DNA of 64,000 bases from the NCBI GenBank assembly GCA_002840015.1, contig PGZE01000019.1, forward strand, positions 1 through 64,000, read 5' to 3'. Origin of the DNA: Gammaproteobacteria bacterium HGW-Gammaproteobacteria-2 (GTDB taxonomy: Bacteria; Pseudomonadota; Gammaproteobacteria; Xanthomonadales; Xanthomonadaceae). Under the pieces are notes generated by a model. It was given only the letters and a program-made list of their open reading frames with translations. It was not told the DNA's origin and did no database searches. Position 1 is the stretch's first letter, and each line of letters begins with the position of its first letter. Position numbers and translations under genes: made by a program. Of this stretch, positions 46,372-57,383 are shown one piece after another.

Positions 46372-47488
46372 TGCGAAAGGGGCTGTGGGTCAATAGTTGT
46401 TCACGATAGCGCGAAATGGCTGCACGCTCTTGCGTACACCAGCTTGCCAGTGCCTGTGCAAACGCCGGGTCGGAAATCCAGTGCCGGCTGTGGGTCCTGA
46501 CCGGGCGAAAGCCACGCGCGATTTTATGCTCGCCCTGGGCGCCGGGTTCAAAGGCGACAATGCCGTGCTCCAGACAATACTCGATACCCTGGTAATAACA
46601 AGTCTCAAAGTGCAGCCCGGGAATATCCATTGCTGTACCCCAATAACGGCCAAACAGCCTGTCGCTGCTGCGTAGACACAATGCCCCTGCGATCAGCTGG
46701 CCATCGAGTTCGGCAAGTATCAGCACGATCTGCGCGGGGATGGCGCGGATCAGATGCTCGAAAAACGCAGGGGTCAAGGCCGGCGAGTTGCCCTTGTCGA
46801 TGAATGTGCGTAGATAGAACCCGTACATGGCTTTACGTTCACTCGCGCCTATCTGCGCTCCCGACAGGCGCCGAAATTGAACGCCAGAAGCAGCGACCAT
46901 GCGCCGCTCAGCACGGATATTTTTGCGTTTTTTGTGATTGAGTGCATTGAGAAAGTCATCAAAGCAGTGCCAGTCGCCCGGGTTCTGCCAATGGTATTGC
47001 ACGTCTTCGCGGCGCAACCAGCTTGCGTCCAGCGCCGCATCATCGTCAGCGCTCAAGAAATTGATGTGTACGGAAGAAAGTTGCTGCGCTCGCGCATGGG
47101 TGAGGATTGCATCAATCAGCTCGGCGCGCAGCGCGGGCGTGCGTGCCAACAGCCTTGGCCCCGGCACGGGCGAGTAAGGCACGGCAAGCAGCCACTTGGG
47201 GTAATAGTGCTGGCCGTGATGCTGGTAAGCGGCAGCCCAGGCATGATCGAACACAAACTCGCCATGCGAATTGGTTTTCAAATAGCCCGGTGCTGCTGCC
47301 ACCAGTTCGCCATCCTGCCACAGAGTGGGGTGATGGCCATGCCAGCCCCAGTCCGGGCGCAGGCTGCCGGATTGCTCCAGGCCGGCGAGGAAGGCGTGAC
47401 TGAGGAAAGGGTTGTCATCGTTGCGCAGCGCATCCCAAGCCGCCGCTGGAATGTCGGACAGGGCGGGGATGATGCGGAGTTCACTCAT
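46340..47488 (-). CDS. GNAT/FemAB-like acyltransferase (COG3146, DUF482)
   Basis: A 382-residue protein of the COG3146 family. It has DNPFLSHAFLAGLE at the start and HKKRKNIRAERR, YLRTFIDKGNSPALT and FEPGAQGEHKIARGF later. These are the family's hallmark blocks, and the fold is GNAT-like. It is often found in Gammaproteobacteria beside aat or trxB, as here. The acceptor is unknown. Confidence 0.9.
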   Translation of the reverse strand: MSELRIIPALSDIPAAAWDALRNDDNPFLSHAFLAGLEQSGSLRPDWGWHGHHPTLWQDGELVAAAPGYLKTNSHGEFVFDHAWAAAYQHHGQHYYPKWLLAVPYSPVPGPRLLARTPALRAELIDAILTHARAQQLSSVHINFLSADDDAALDASWLRREDVQYHWQNPGDWHCFDDFLNALNHKKRKNIRAERRMVAASGVQFRRLSGAQIGASERKAMYGFYLRTFIDKGNSPALTPAFFEHLIRAIPAQIVLILAELDGQLIAGALCLRSSDRLFGRYWGTAMDIPGLHFETCYYQGIEYCLEHGIVAFEPGAQGEHKIARGFRPVRTHSRHWISDPAFAQALASWCTQERAAISRYREQLLTHSPFRNAHTLTTACP

Positions 47489-47510
47489 GAGTGTGGCTCA
47501 GGCGTGACAA

Positions 47511-48665
<1,155 letters not shown>

Positions 48666-48744
48666 TCAGCGAAAGCATGGGAATTCGCTTAAATCCTCTG
48701 TATATTCATGCAATAAACCAATGTTTATAAGGTAAAATCTCGAA

Positions 48745-51063
48745 GTGCCACCCACAAAAGCTCCGCGCGCAAAGGTGTTTACCGCTGATCGCCCAGCCAG
48801 CCTGTGGCGCGAGTTGCCCATGTTGTTGGCAGCGCCGCTGGTGTTGTATCTGCTCGCCTGTCTGGTCAGCTATTCGCCCGACGATCCCGGGTGGTCGCAT
48901 GCGGGGTCCCTCACCGGCGCGCTACACAATTTTGGCGGTATCGCCGGCGCCTGGATCGCTGATCTGGCATTTTACCTCAGCGGCTATATGGCCTACCTGC
49001 TGCCGATAACTTTGGGCGGCGTGGTCTGGTTGGCCACCCACGGACGTGAGGCCGATGCGGAACACCTTGCCCCGGCTTTGCGCTTGACTGGCATGGTTTT
49101 GCTGCTGATCGTGGCACCGGGGTTGGCGCAATTGCAGTGGGGTGCGGCCAGCGAACTGCCAGCTGACGCCGGCGGCGTGATCGGGCAACTGGTCGGCACG
49201 GGTCTGGCGCATGTCGTGGGGTCGGTGGGTGCCAACCTGTTCCTGTTCAGCCTGTTTTTCATTGCCCTGACGTTGGCAACCGGCCTGTCCTGGTTTGCTC
49301 TGATGGATCGCATCGGAGCGCTGGTGCTTTGGTTGGGGAGAGTTCTGGCGCAGGGGGTGCATGCACTGTTGCAATGGCGTCAAAGCCGATTGCAGCGCGA
49401 TGAACGCACTCAGGTGCGCCGGGTTGAAACGGCCAAGCGCGCCAAACGCGAGCCAATTCATATTGAGCCACCGCCACCACCGGTAGTGGAGAAGAGCGAG
49501 CGCGCCAAGCGCGAGCAGCAGATTCCGCTATTCAATGTCGATAGCGACGGCTCTCTGCCACCCTTGTCGCTACTGGATGATCCCAAGCCGCAACCCAAGG
49601 GCTATTCGCCGGAAACGCTGGAAGCCTTGTCTCGACAGATCGAGTTCAAACTGCGCGATTTTCGCATCGAAGCGCATGTTGTCGGCGTCTATCCGGGGCC
49701 AGTCATTACCCGTTTCGAATTGGAACCGGCGCCGGGCGTCAAGGGTAGTCAGATATCGGGGTTGGACAAGGACATCGCCCGTGGCTTGTCGGTAAAAAGC
49801 GTGCGTGTGGTTGATGTGATTCCGGGCAAATCGGTGATTGGCCTGGAAATACCCAATACCAGTCGCGAGATCATCTACCTCTCCGAGATATTGCGCTCCA
49901 AGGAATACGACAAGCTGGTATCGCCGCTGGCGCTGGCATTGGGCAAGGATATTTCCGGCCGGCCCAGCGTGGTTGATCTGGCACGGATGCCGCATTTGCT
50001 GGTCGCAGGCACCACCGGCTCGGGCAAATCGGTGGGCCTCAACGCCATGGTATTGAGCCTGCTCTACAAGGCCAGTGCCAAGGATGTGCGACTGTTGATG
50101 ATTGACCCCAAGATGTTGGAGCTTTCGGTATACGAGGGCATCCCGCACTTGCTGGCACCCGTGGTTACCGACATGAAGGAGGCCGCCAACGGCCTGCGCT
50201 GGTGTGTAGCGGAAATGGAGCGGCGCTACAAGTTGATGGCTGCGGTGGGGGTGCGCAACCTCGCTGGTTTCAACCGCAAGGTCAAGGATGCTGCTGACAG
50301 CGGACAGCCGATGACCGATCCGTTGTATCGGCCGGCGCCCGATTCCACCGAGGCGGTGCCGACGCTCGAAGTATTGCCGCATATCGTGGTGATCATCGAC
50401 GAGTTCGCCGACATGATGATGATTGTCGGCAAGAAGGTGGAGGAGTTGATAGCACGCCTCGCGCAGAAGTCACGCGCTGCGGGCATGCATTTGATCCTGG
50501 CAACACAGCGGCCATCGGTGGATGTGATCACCGGCCTGATCAAGGCCAATATCCCTACTCGGATGGCATTTCAGGTGTCGTCCAAGATCGACTCGCGCAC
50601 GATCCTGGATCAGTCTGGCGCAGAAACCTTGCTAGGCCACGGCGACATGTTGTACCTGCCACCGGGCACCGCCATGCCTGAACGTGTGCATGGCGCCTTC
50701 GTCAGCGATGAAGAGGTGCATCGGGTGGTGGAGCATCTCAAGCAAAACGGCGGTGGCGCCAATTATTACGCGGGCGTGCTGGAAGAATCGCACAGCATGG
50801 GCGATGGCATGGTGGTGGGGCCAACCGGGCTGCCCGAGTCGCTGAACAGCAACGACCCCGAATCAGATCTGCTTTACGACGAAGCCGTACGGATCGTGAC
50901 TGAATCGAGGCGCGGCTCGATTTCTGGTGTGCAACGGCGTTTGAAGATCGGTTACAACCGCGCCGCCCGGCTGATCGAAGCCATGGAGGCGGCGGGCATC
51001 GTTTCCGCGCCGGAACACAACGGTGATCGCAAGGTGCTGGCGCCGCCGCCGCCGCGTGGTTGA
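48745..51063 (+). CDS. ftsK: DNA translocase FtsK
   Basis: A 772-residue septal DNA pump. About four N-terminal membrane helices (residues 25-195) are followed by a short linker, the alpha and beta motor domains with [17 protein letters not shown] and [12 protein letters not shown], and the C-terminal gamma winged helix ([20 protein letters not shown]) that reads KOPS sites. The linker is short compared with E. coli FtsK. The start used is the GTG at 48745; its ribosome site is weak. lolA and rarA follow in the conserved order. Confidence 0.94.
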   Translation: MPPTKAPRAKVFTADRPASLWRELPMLLAAPLVLYLLACLVSYSPDDPGWSHAGSLTGALHNFGGIAGAWIADLAFYLSGYMAYLLPITLGGVVWLATHGREADAEHLAPALRLTGMVLLLIVAPGLAQLQWGAASELPADAGGVIGQLVGTGLAHVVGSVGANLFLFSLFFIALTLATGLSWFALMDRIGALVLWLGRVLAQGVHALLQWRQSRLQRDERTQVRRVETAKRAKREPIHIEPPPPPVVEKSERAKREQQIPLFNVDSDGSLPPLSLLDDPKPQPKGYSPETLEALSRQIEFKLRDFRIEAHVVGVYPGPVITRFELEPAPGVKGSQISGLDKDIARGLSVKSVRVVDVIPGKSVIGLEIPNTSREIIYLSEILRSKEYDKLVSPLALALGKDISGRPSVVDLARMPHLLVAGTTGSGKSVGLNAMVLSLLYKASAKDVRLLMIDPKMLELSVYEGIPHLLAPVVTDMKEAANGLRWCVAEMERRYKLMAAVGVRNLAGFNRKVKDAADSGQPMTDPLYRPAPDSTEAVPTLEVLPHIVVIIDEFADMMMIVGKKVEELIARLAQKSRAAGMHLILATQRPSVDVITGLIKANIPTRMAFQVSSKIDSRTILDQSGAETLLGHGDMLYLPPGTAMPERVHGAFVSDEEVHRVVEHLKQNGGGANYYAGVLEESHSMGDGMVVGPTGLPESLNSNDPESDLLYDEAVRIVTESRRGSISGVQRRLKIGYNRAARLIEAMEAAGIVSAPEHNGDRKVLAPPPPRG

Positions 51064-51146
51064 ATCCCGGCCTGTCTTGTTCCTGGCCATCGAGGATTCA
51101 GCCGTCACCCCACACACTGTTTCATCCTTACTTTTCGGCAGTGCTC

Positions 51147-51803
51147 ATGCGATCGATGACCCGACTGATTTTCGCGCTTGTATTGCTGGCATCCTCTGCT
51201 GGCGCAATGGCTGCTGCTCGTGATGAGTTCAATCAGTTCACCCAGGGCATCAAGGTGCTCGATGGGCAGTTCAGCCAACAGGTGTTCGATCCCCAGGGAC
51301 AGCTCAGCGAATCCTCCAGCGGCCAGATTGCGCTATCCAAACCCCGCCAGTTTCGCTGGGAATATGCACAGCCGTTTCCGCAATTGATTGTGGCCGACGG
51401 CAAGCACGTCTGGGTGTTTGACCCCGATCTGGAGCAAGTCTCGGTGCGCCAGCAAAGCCTTGAAGAACAACAAAGCCCATTGGCTGGCTTGATTGATCCG
51501 GGCGTGCTTGAACGGCAGTTCAAGTTCGCTGAAGGTGGTGAACACGATGGCATGAGCTGGTTGGTGTTGACGCCATTGCAGGGCGATGATGCGCAACTGC
51601 GTCAGGCATGGCTTGGCTTTGGCGAGGGTGAACTGCGTCAAATGGAGCTGCGTGACGCACTGGATCAGCGCACCGTGATCGTGTTTACAAATTGGCGACG
51701 CAACCCCAGGCTGGCAGCCGACACATTCCGGTTCACCCCCCCTGAGGGAACCGACGTCATCGGTGACATGGGCGAGGACGCCGAAGTGTTTCCGCTACGC
51801 TGA
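51147..51803 (+). CDS. lolA: Outer-membrane lipoprotein carrier protein LolA
   Basis: A 218-residue periplasmic chaperone that carries lipoproteins to LolB. A signal peptide ends near AMAAARDEF. The mature protein has DGQFSQQVFDPQG, SKPRQFRWEY and IVADGKHVWVFDPDLEQV, as in LolA. The ATG at 51147 (or 51156) fits the signal peptide; the long in-frame extension upstream does not. It follows ftsK and precedes rarA. Confidence 0.93.
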   Translation: MRSMTRLIFALVLLASSAGAMAAARDEFNQFTQGIKVLDGQFSQQVFDPQGQLSESSSGQIALSKPRQFRWEYAQPFPQLIVADGKHVWVFDPDLEQVSVRQQSLEEQQSPLAGLIDPGVLERQFKFAEGGEHDGMSWLVLTPLQGDDAQLRQAWLGFGEGELRQMELRDALDQRTVIVFTNWRRNPRLAADTFRFTPPEGTDVIGDMGEDAEVFPLR

Positions 51804-51897
51804 GAGTCCGCGTCGGTCGCCCCAGGGTGGGCTCCTGCAAGAACGACACCACTGCTGTAGAGCAACTGTGTTGCTCGCTGGTGCCAGTGAGTGTCAT

Positions 51898-51967
51898 TGT
51901 GGGAGCCGGCCTGCCGGCGAACGAGTTTGCGAACGGCTTCGCTTCGCGCGCAAGGCGCACTCCCACA
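51898..51967. repeat. REP-like dispersed repeat, copy 2
   Basis: The element starts with TGTGGGAG and ends with CTCCCACA, exact inverted ends. Inside are GCCGGCCTGCCGGCGAAC and a GC-rich loop. It shares the CTGCCGGCGAAC core and the right end with the copy at 7649-7709. It lies between lolA and rarA. Confidence 0.65.
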
Positions 51968-52045
51968 GGCAGCGCAACCGCTTTGTAGCCCACCCGGTGG
52001 TTGACCGCACTTTGTCGCACCCAGTGCATCGGGCATGATAGACGC

Positions 52046-53419
52046 ATGGCACGACGCACCAAATCATCCACTCCGGAATTGTTTCCCCCTGCAGCTACGG
52101 CGATGCCGTTGGCCGAACGCATGCGCCCGCGCTCGCTCGACGAAATCGTCGGTCAGGAGCGACTGGTTGCGCCGGGCCGCGCCCTGCGCCGAGCGGTTGA
52201 AAGTGGCCACGTGCATTCAATGATCCTGTGGGGGCCGCCGGGCTGCGGCAAAACCACATTGGCACGCTTGCTGGCGCGTTACGCCGATGCCGAGTTTCGT
52301 GCAATCTCGGCCGTATTGTCGGGTTTGCCGGAAGTGCGCACCGTGCTGGCCGAAGCCTCGGCACGCTTCGCCAGCGGCGGCCGCACTGTGTTGTTTGTCG
52401 ATGAGGTGCATCGCTTCAACAAGACCCAGCAAGATGCCTTTCTTCCGCATATTGAACGTGGCGATATCGTGTTCGTCGGTGCCACTACCGAAAACCCGAG
52501 TTTTGAGTTGAACTCGGCGTTGCTTTCCCGTTGTCGAGTGCATGTGCTTGATGCGCTCAGCCCTGAAGATATTTTGATTGCGCTGGAGCGGGCGTTGCAT
52601 GACCGGGAAAAGGGAGTCGGCCACCTCGACGTATCAATCGCACCGGAGCTGCTGCGTCTGATTGCCGCAGCCGCAGATGGCGATGTACGCCGTGCATTGA
52701 CCTTTCTCGAAATTGCTGCCGAACTGGCTGAGCCCGATGCCGGCGGTACCGCGACGATCAACGAAGCAACGTTGGCACAAGTGCTGGCTGATCGAACGCG
52801 GCGATTCGATAAAGGTGGAGAACAGTTTTATGACCAGATATCGGCATTGCACAAATGCGTGCGCAGCTCCAACCCGGACGCCGCTTTGTACTGGCTGTTG
52901 CGCATGCTCGATGGCGGATGTGACCCGGCCTATCTGGCGCGTCGGTTGACTCGCATGGCGGTCGAGGACATCGGCCTGGCCGACCCGCGCGCCTTGGAAA
53001 TGGCGATTGCAGCATGGGATGCATTTGATCGCATCGGCAGTCCCGAAGGCGAGTTGGCATTGGCCCAGGTGACGCTGTATCTGGCCTGTACTGCCAAGTC
53101 CAATGCTGGCTACGCTGCATTCAATGCAGCGCGCGCCGATGTGCGTGCCGAGGGTAGCGCATCCGTGCCGCTGCATCTGCGCAATGCGCCGACCAAGCTG
53201 ATGAAATCGCTCGGCTACGGCAAGGGTTACCAGTACGACCCCGATTTGCCGGACGGCGTTGCCCTGGATCAGACCGGGTTTCCGGACGAACTCGGTGAGC
53301 GTGTCTACTATCAGCCGCTCGCCCGGGGTATCGAAGCAAAGCTGAAAGAAAAGCTCGATACCTTGCGTACACAGCGGGCTGTCGCTCAGCGGCGCAAGCA
53401 CGAGGACCGCAAAACATGA
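52046..53419 (+). CDS. rarA: Replication-associated recombination protein A
   Basis: A 457-residue AAA+ ATPase acting at stalled forks. It has GPPGCGKTTLARLLA, LFVDEVHRFNKTQQDAFLP, GATTENPSFELN, the sensor SALLSRCRV and the C-terminal RMAVEDIGLADPRAL and PTKLMKSLGYGKGYQYDPD. The ATG at 52046 starts close to the AAA domain. crcB overlaps its end by four bases. Confidence 0.95.
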   Translation: MARRTKSSTPELFPPAATAMPLAERMRPRSLDEIVGQERLVAPGRALRRAVESGHVHSMILWGPPGCGKTTLARLLARYADAEFRAISAVLSGLPEVRTVLAEASARFASGGRTVLFVDEVHRFNKTQQDAFLPHIERGDIVFVGATTENPSFELNSALLSRCRVHVLDALSPEDILIALERALHDREKGVGHLDVSIAPELLRLIAAAADGDVRRALTFLEIAAELAEPDAGGTATINEATLAQVLADRTRRFDKGGEQFYDQISALHKCVRSSNPDAALYWLLRMLDGGCDPAYLARRLTRMAVEDIGLADPRALEMAIAAWDAFDRIGSPEGELALAQVTLYLACTAKSNAGYAAFNAARADVRAEGSASVPLHLRNAPTKLMKSLGYGKGYQYDPDLPDGVALDQTGFPDELGERVYYQPLARGIEAKLKEKLDTLRTQRAVAQRRKHEDRKT

Positions 53420-53826
53420 TGACAAGCTGGTGGCAACAGTTGGCACTGGTGATGACCGGTGGTGCGCTTGGTGCAGCGGGCCGTTTTCTGCTCGGCGGCT
53501 GGCTGACGCGTCACGCAGGGACTGCATTGCCGTGGGGCACGCTGGCGGCCAATCTGATCGGCGCACTGATCGCCGGGTTTCTGGTGGTGTGGCTGGAAGC
53601 CCGCGGGCCCAGCGCCCTGTATTGGCGCGCACTGTTGATCGTCGGCTTGCTCGGCGGCCTCACCACGTTTTCGGCATTGATGATCGAAGCCCTGCTGCTC
53701 AGTCGCAGCGCGCGCCTGCTCGATCTGAGTGCTTACCTCGGCGCCACCCTGCTTGGTGGCTTTGCGCTGGTGTGGCTGGGCGCGCAGTTGGCGCATTGGC
53801 TGCGCGGGCCAATCCAGTGGCCGTGA
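53416..53826 (+). CDS. crcB: Fluoride efflux channel FluC/CrcB
   Basis: A 136-residue protein with four membrane helices and the motifs GGALGAAGRFLLGGWL, GTLAANLIGALIAGF and GGLTTFSALMIEAL, including the Phe and Thr lining the fluoride path. It works as a dual-topology dimer. The start overlaps rarA by four bases. I see no obvious fluoride riboswitch upstream, as expected for a coupled gene. Confidence 0.95.
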   Translation: MMTSWWQQLALVMTGGALGAAGRFLLGGWLTRHAGTALPWGTLAANLIGALIAGFLVVWLEARGPSALYWRALLIVGLLGGLTTFSALMIEALLLSRSARLLDLSAYLGATLLGGFALVWLGAQLAHWLRGPIQWP

Positions 53827-53841
53827 GGGTGAAACATCGGT

Positions 53842-54696
53842 TCACGATTCGCGGCGAAAGTAAAAGCCGTGGTAACTGTCGATATCGCACTCGGGGCGGA
53901 ATGGAATGCGCACATTGCGCTCGTGCGTCGCCCAGCGATCCACCGTGGTGTAGCCCAGTTTTTCCATGGCCGTAACGAACTCCGGCACGGCGCTCACCCG
54001 ATAGGGGCAAATGGCAATGCCGATGTGTTGCAGGGTGAAGTAACTGCGGCTGGGATGCATCGGAGTCAGGTTGACCAGTACGTGCAGAGGCCGCTGTGGC
54101 AATCGCGCGATCAACTCGGCCAGCGTGTAATCGAGATATTGCAGCGCACCCGTGCTCAGCAATACGTCGCAGCCACTGGCATCATCAGGGCGGGCAGCGA
54201 AATCCAGTCGCCGTTCCGGATCGTGCTCGGCGGCAAATTGACGACCTTGCGCGAGCACCGCTGGGACATCATGCACGACCCAGCGCAATGCTGGCGGATA
54301 GTGCAGATAGCGCCGGAAGGCGTAGTACTTGATGCCGATGTGGCCGCCAAGGTCAAACACCCGATGTTGTCCGGTGGCCAGCAACTGCGTCAGCCAGTAC
54401 AGCACCGGGTAGTCGCTGACCGTGATGCGTTCGAGCTCATTGCGATACATTTTCCCCGCCGGTTCCGTGTCGTAGCTCGACGGCAGCAGTGCCGGCGCAT
54501 TGGCCTTGGCTTCGGCAATCGTCTCCCAAGCGCCGCAGTAGGAGTTGCCACCAAAGAATTGGCGGGCAAACAATCGCCGGTACAACGGCTGCGACAAGAG
54601 CTCGATACCAGGCAATTGGGCGATTTCGTTGGCGATGCGGCGGCATATTCGGCCGGTCAACCGCAGTTTTTCCGTAAGCATGGTTGCGTCCGTCAT
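53842..54696 (-). CDS. Putative methyltransferase, TIGR04325 family
   Basis: About 284 residues. The SAM-like motif is VFDLGGHIGIKYYAF, followed by the acidic VVHDVPAVL and LLSTGALQYLDY. The family (TIGR04325) is often found in capsule and polysaccharide clusters. The start is unsure: ATG 54696 gives the core, and GTG 54753 would add 19 residues with a possible ribosome site. It is divergent from the phosphopantetheinyl transferase and close to the EPS-type sugar transferase. Confidence 0.8.
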   Translation of the reverse strand: MTDATMLTEKLRLTGRICRRIANEIAQLPGIELLSQPLYRRLFARQFFGGNSYCGAWETIAEAKANAPALLPSSYDTEPAGKMYRNELERITVSDYPVLYWLTQLLATGQHRVFDLGGHIGIKYYAFRRYLHYPPALRWVVHDVPAVLAQGRQFAAEHDPERRLDFAARPDDASGCDVLLSTGALQYLDYTLAELIARLPQRPLHVLVNLTPMHPSRSYFTLQHIGIAICPYRVSAVPEFVTAMEKLGYTTVDRWATHERNVRIPFRPECDIDSYHGFYFRRES

Positions 54697-54790
54697 TCGT
54701 TCGCTGGTTGGCGTTTGAAAGCCGAAACGTCGCCAAGGGTGAATTACGGACACAACGCGTTCCAGGCAGGTAATTTCAACCGAGGCAGGT

Positions 54791-55546
54791 ATGGCCGTGG
54801 CCGATGCAATCTGGGTTTCTCAACCTGCTCTGGCAATGATCGATGCGCTGTCGCGTGCTCTGCCGCTCGCATACTGCGTGCGACACGCATCGCAAAATGC
54901 CCAGATGCTGCTGGTCGAGGTAGCGTGTTGGCGCGCGGCCTTGCCAGCAGTCGCACTGCTGCTCGATGCGAATGAATTGGCTCGGGTGGCGCGCAAGCGC
55001 TTCGCAGCAGATCGCGAAGTGCTGACGCTCGCCTATGCTGTGCATCGTTTGTGGTTGGCCGCCCGTTTGCAGTGTGCGCCGGACGCGGTGCCATTGCTGC
55101 GCGATCAAAACGGCTGCCCACAGGTTCCCGGCACACCGTTCCACACCAGCTTGAGTCATTGCGACGGCGCCATCGCGATCGCATTGAGTACTGCGGGCGC
55201 CATTGGCGTGGATATCGAGCCGGCAAGCAGGGCGCAAGGGTTGTTGGAACTGGCGGATCGCATTTGTCACCCGGCCGAATTGCAAGCACTGCTCGCGTTG
55301 CCCGATCACGCGCGCGAGGCGGCGTTGCTGCGCCTGTGGGTACGCAAGGAAGCCTGCTTGAAGGCGCTTGGAGTAGGGCTGGCTTGGGAAATGTCGGCGT
55401 TTCAAGCACCGGTAGATGCGCCAACTTGCTTGATAAATGAAATTGACCATAACGTGCAAATCACTGAAATTGATACAATATCTCCGTGGCGAGTGGCGGT
55501 CGCCGCAGCCCCGAATGCCACTCTGGAATGGGCCTGGCTTGAGTAA
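54791..55546 (+). CDS. 4'-phosphopantetheinyl transferase, Sfp type
   Basis: A 251-residue enzyme that loads the phosphopantetheine arm onto carrier proteins. Signature residues are GVDIEP and WVRKEACLKALG, with TSLSHCDGAIAIAL in between. The nearby NRPS-PKS has a carrier domain with Ser754 as its target, so this enzyme is the likely activator. Whether it also serves fatty-acid synthesis cannot be told here. Confidence 0.93.
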   Translation: MAVADAIWVSQPALAMIDALSRALPLAYCVRHASQNAQMLLVEVACWRAALPAVALLLDANELARVARKRFAADREVLTLAYAVHRLWLAARLQCAPDAVPLLRDQNGCPQVPGTPFHTSLSHCDGAIAIALSTAGAIGVDIEPASRAQGLLELADRICHPAELQALLALPDHAREAALLRLWVRKEACLKALGVGLAWEMSAFQAPVDAPTCLINEIDHNVQITEIDTISPWRVAVAAAPNATLEWAWLE

Positions 55547-55837
55547 GTGTGGCGCAATCGGTTGCTCAGCTTGTGCGCGTGATACGGCAATCACGGCGTG
55601 TCAGGCTTGCTTTGGGCGGAATGGCCGGAGTGTGATGGGCTTCACGTTCAACTGTAGTGCGCCATGGCGTTGGCTGATGCCGGACTGATGCCAGCAAGGT
55701 TGGCGGGGGCACAACGCAACATGCACGCATGCATGCCGTAGTCGCTCCGCGAGCGCATTGGTTACAGGGGCTGGGTGGCTGAAGTGCAATTACCGCACCG
55801 CCGACTGCCGGAACAAACGTTAGTTTCAGGTGAGGCC
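55547..55837. other. Gap after the phosphopantetheinyl transferase gene
   Basis: The 291 bases hold no convincing gene. Small frames on both strands lack ribosome sites and protein-like composition. Confidence 0.4.
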
Positions 55838-55966
55838 ATGCAAAACAGGATCAATTTCGCTGCAAGTCGATTTGGCTTGCAGGCGTCGGCGCTTCTCTCG
55901 GTGCTGGTCACGACACAACGTGCTGGCCGAGTTCCAGCTGTCCGTTTGCAGAGGGTGTCGTCATGA
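55838..55966 (+). CDS. Possible small coupled ORF before the sugar transferase
   Basis: A 42-residue frame starts with ATG after AGGTGAGG, a good ribosome site, and ends with a TGA that overlaps the ATG of the sugar transferase by four bases. The peptide is basic with a hydrophobic middle (FGLQASALLSVLV). The layout suggests translational coupling or a leader peptide. It could be chance. Confidence 0.35.
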   Translation: MQNRINFAASRFGLQASALLSVLVTTQRAGRVPAVRLQRVSS

Positions 55967-57357
55967 GTATTTCGTTACGCAGTCAGAAAGGACGTGCATT
56001 GTTTGCCCTTTGGGCAGTAGAGATGACCGTGCTTTTTTTTGCAGTATGTGTTGCTGCCTGGATACGCTTTGTGGGCGACAGTGAATCGTATCGTTTGTTT
56101 GCCGAAACCGCCCCAATCCGCACTTTCCTGGTAGCCATCAGCATTACCTTGTCGATGGCTGCGTTTGGCTTGTATCAAGCCAACGTACGGCGCAACCGGA
56201 TGGAAACACTCTTGCGGTTATTGTTGTCGTTCGCTTTTGGTGGCGTGGCTTTGCTGGTGTTGTTTTACCTCATGCCGCAAACCTACATTGGTCGCGGGGT
56301 GTTGCTGATAGCGCTCACGCTGGCGTTGGTGTGCGTCATCCTTGTTCGTGTATTGTCCGAGCATGTATTCAGCGCTGACCTTTTCAAGCAGAAGGTGTTG
56401 GTGCTGGGGGCTGGCGCAAATGCCGATTTGCTGTATCAGCGCATGCGCCGGCGTGCCGATCGCCAGTCGTTTGTGTTGATCGGTTTCGTGCCACTACCGG
56501 GTCAGACCGTAATCGTTCCCGAAGCGGTTGCCATCCGTCCGGACATGCCACTGGTTGAATACGCCCTGTCCGAGCAGATCGACGAGATTGTGGTGGCGCC
56601 CGACGAGCGTCGTGGCGGGCTGCCAATGGCCGATATGCTGGCGTGTGTGCAGCGCGGCATCACCATGACCGATCTGTCGACCTTCTTCGAGCGCGAGGCG
56701 GGCATGGTCAAGCTGGATGTGGTCGATCCCTCGTGGTTGGTGTTCTCCGGCGGCTTTGATCAGTCCGCAACGCGGCGTTTGAGCAAGCGTTTCTTCGATC
56801 TGATCGCCGCCACGGCATTGTTGCTGGTGGCGTGGCCATTCATGCTGCTGGTGGCACTGGCCGTCTGGTTGGAAACCGGCGCACCGATTTTCTATTCACA
56901 GACGCGTGTTGGGCGGGGTGGCAAGCCCTTTGATGTCATCAAGTTTCGCAGTATGCGAGTGGATGCAGAGGGCGATGGCAAGGCGCGTTGGGCGACCAAG
57001 AACGATGATCGCACTACGCGCGTGGGTCGGTTCATCCGCCTCACCCGGCTCGACGAATTACCGCAGTTGTTCAACGTGCTTCGTGGTGACATGAGTTTCG
57101 TCGGCCCACGCCCGGAGCGTCCGCAATTCGTCGAGCAGCTTAATCAGGAAATCCGCTACTACGACATCCGCCACAGCGTGAAACCGGGGCTTACCGGTTG
57201 GGCGCAATTGCGCTATCCCTACGGTGCGTCGGTGCGTGACGCCGAAGAAAAACTCAAGTTCGACCTTTTTTACGTCAAAAACCAGGGGATGTTGTTTGAC
57301 GTGATGATAATGCTTCAGACAGTGGAGGTTGTATTGTTTGGGCGAGGTGCGCGCTGA
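55963..57357 (+). CDS. Undecaprenyl-phosphate sugar-1-phosphate transferase (EpsB/TIGR03013 type)
   Basis: A 464-residue polyprenyl-phosphate glycosyltransferase that starts an exopolysaccharide repeat unit on the inner membrane. About four N-terminal helices are followed by a CoA-binding-like domain (KVLVLGAGANADLLYQRM) and the C-terminal bacterial sugar transferase domain with KFRSM, RVGRFIRLTRLDELPQL and the DMSFVGPRPERP active-site region. No other clear EPS genes are beside it. It may be an orphan or the edge of a polysaccharide locus. Confidence 0.92.
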   Translation: MSISLRSQKGRALFALWAVEMTVLFFAVCVAAWIRFVGDSESYRLFAETAPIRTFLVAISITLSMAAFGLYQANVRRNRMETLLRLLLSFAFGGVALLVLFYLMPQTYIGRGVLLIALTLALVCVILVRVLSEHVFSADLFKQKVLVLGAGANADLLYQRMRRRADRQSFVLIGFVPLPGQTVIVPEAVAIRPDMPLVEYALSEQIDEIVVAPDERRGGLPMADMLACVQRGITMTDLSTFFEREAGMVKLDVVDPSWLVFSGGFDQSATRRLSKRFFDLIAATALLLVAWPFMLLVALAVWLETGAPIFYSQTRVGRGGKPFDVIKFRSMRVDAEGDGKARWATKNDDRTTRVGRFIRLTRLDELPQLFNVLRGDMSFVGPRPERPQFVEQLNQEIRYYDIRHSVKPGLTGWAQLRYPYGASVRDAEEKLKFDLFYVKNQGMLFDVMIMLQTVEVVLFGRGAR

Positions 57358-57383
57358 TGCCAATTGGCTGGCTTGTTCAGCGC
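57351..57383. terminator. Hairpin between convergent sugar transferase and J-domain genes
   Basis: GCGCTGA (57351-57357) pairs with TCAGCGC (57377-57383), with a smaller palindrome GCCAATTGGC in the loop. Each arm includes the stop codon of one gene. A shared terminator is plausible, without a T-tract. Confidence 0.4.
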
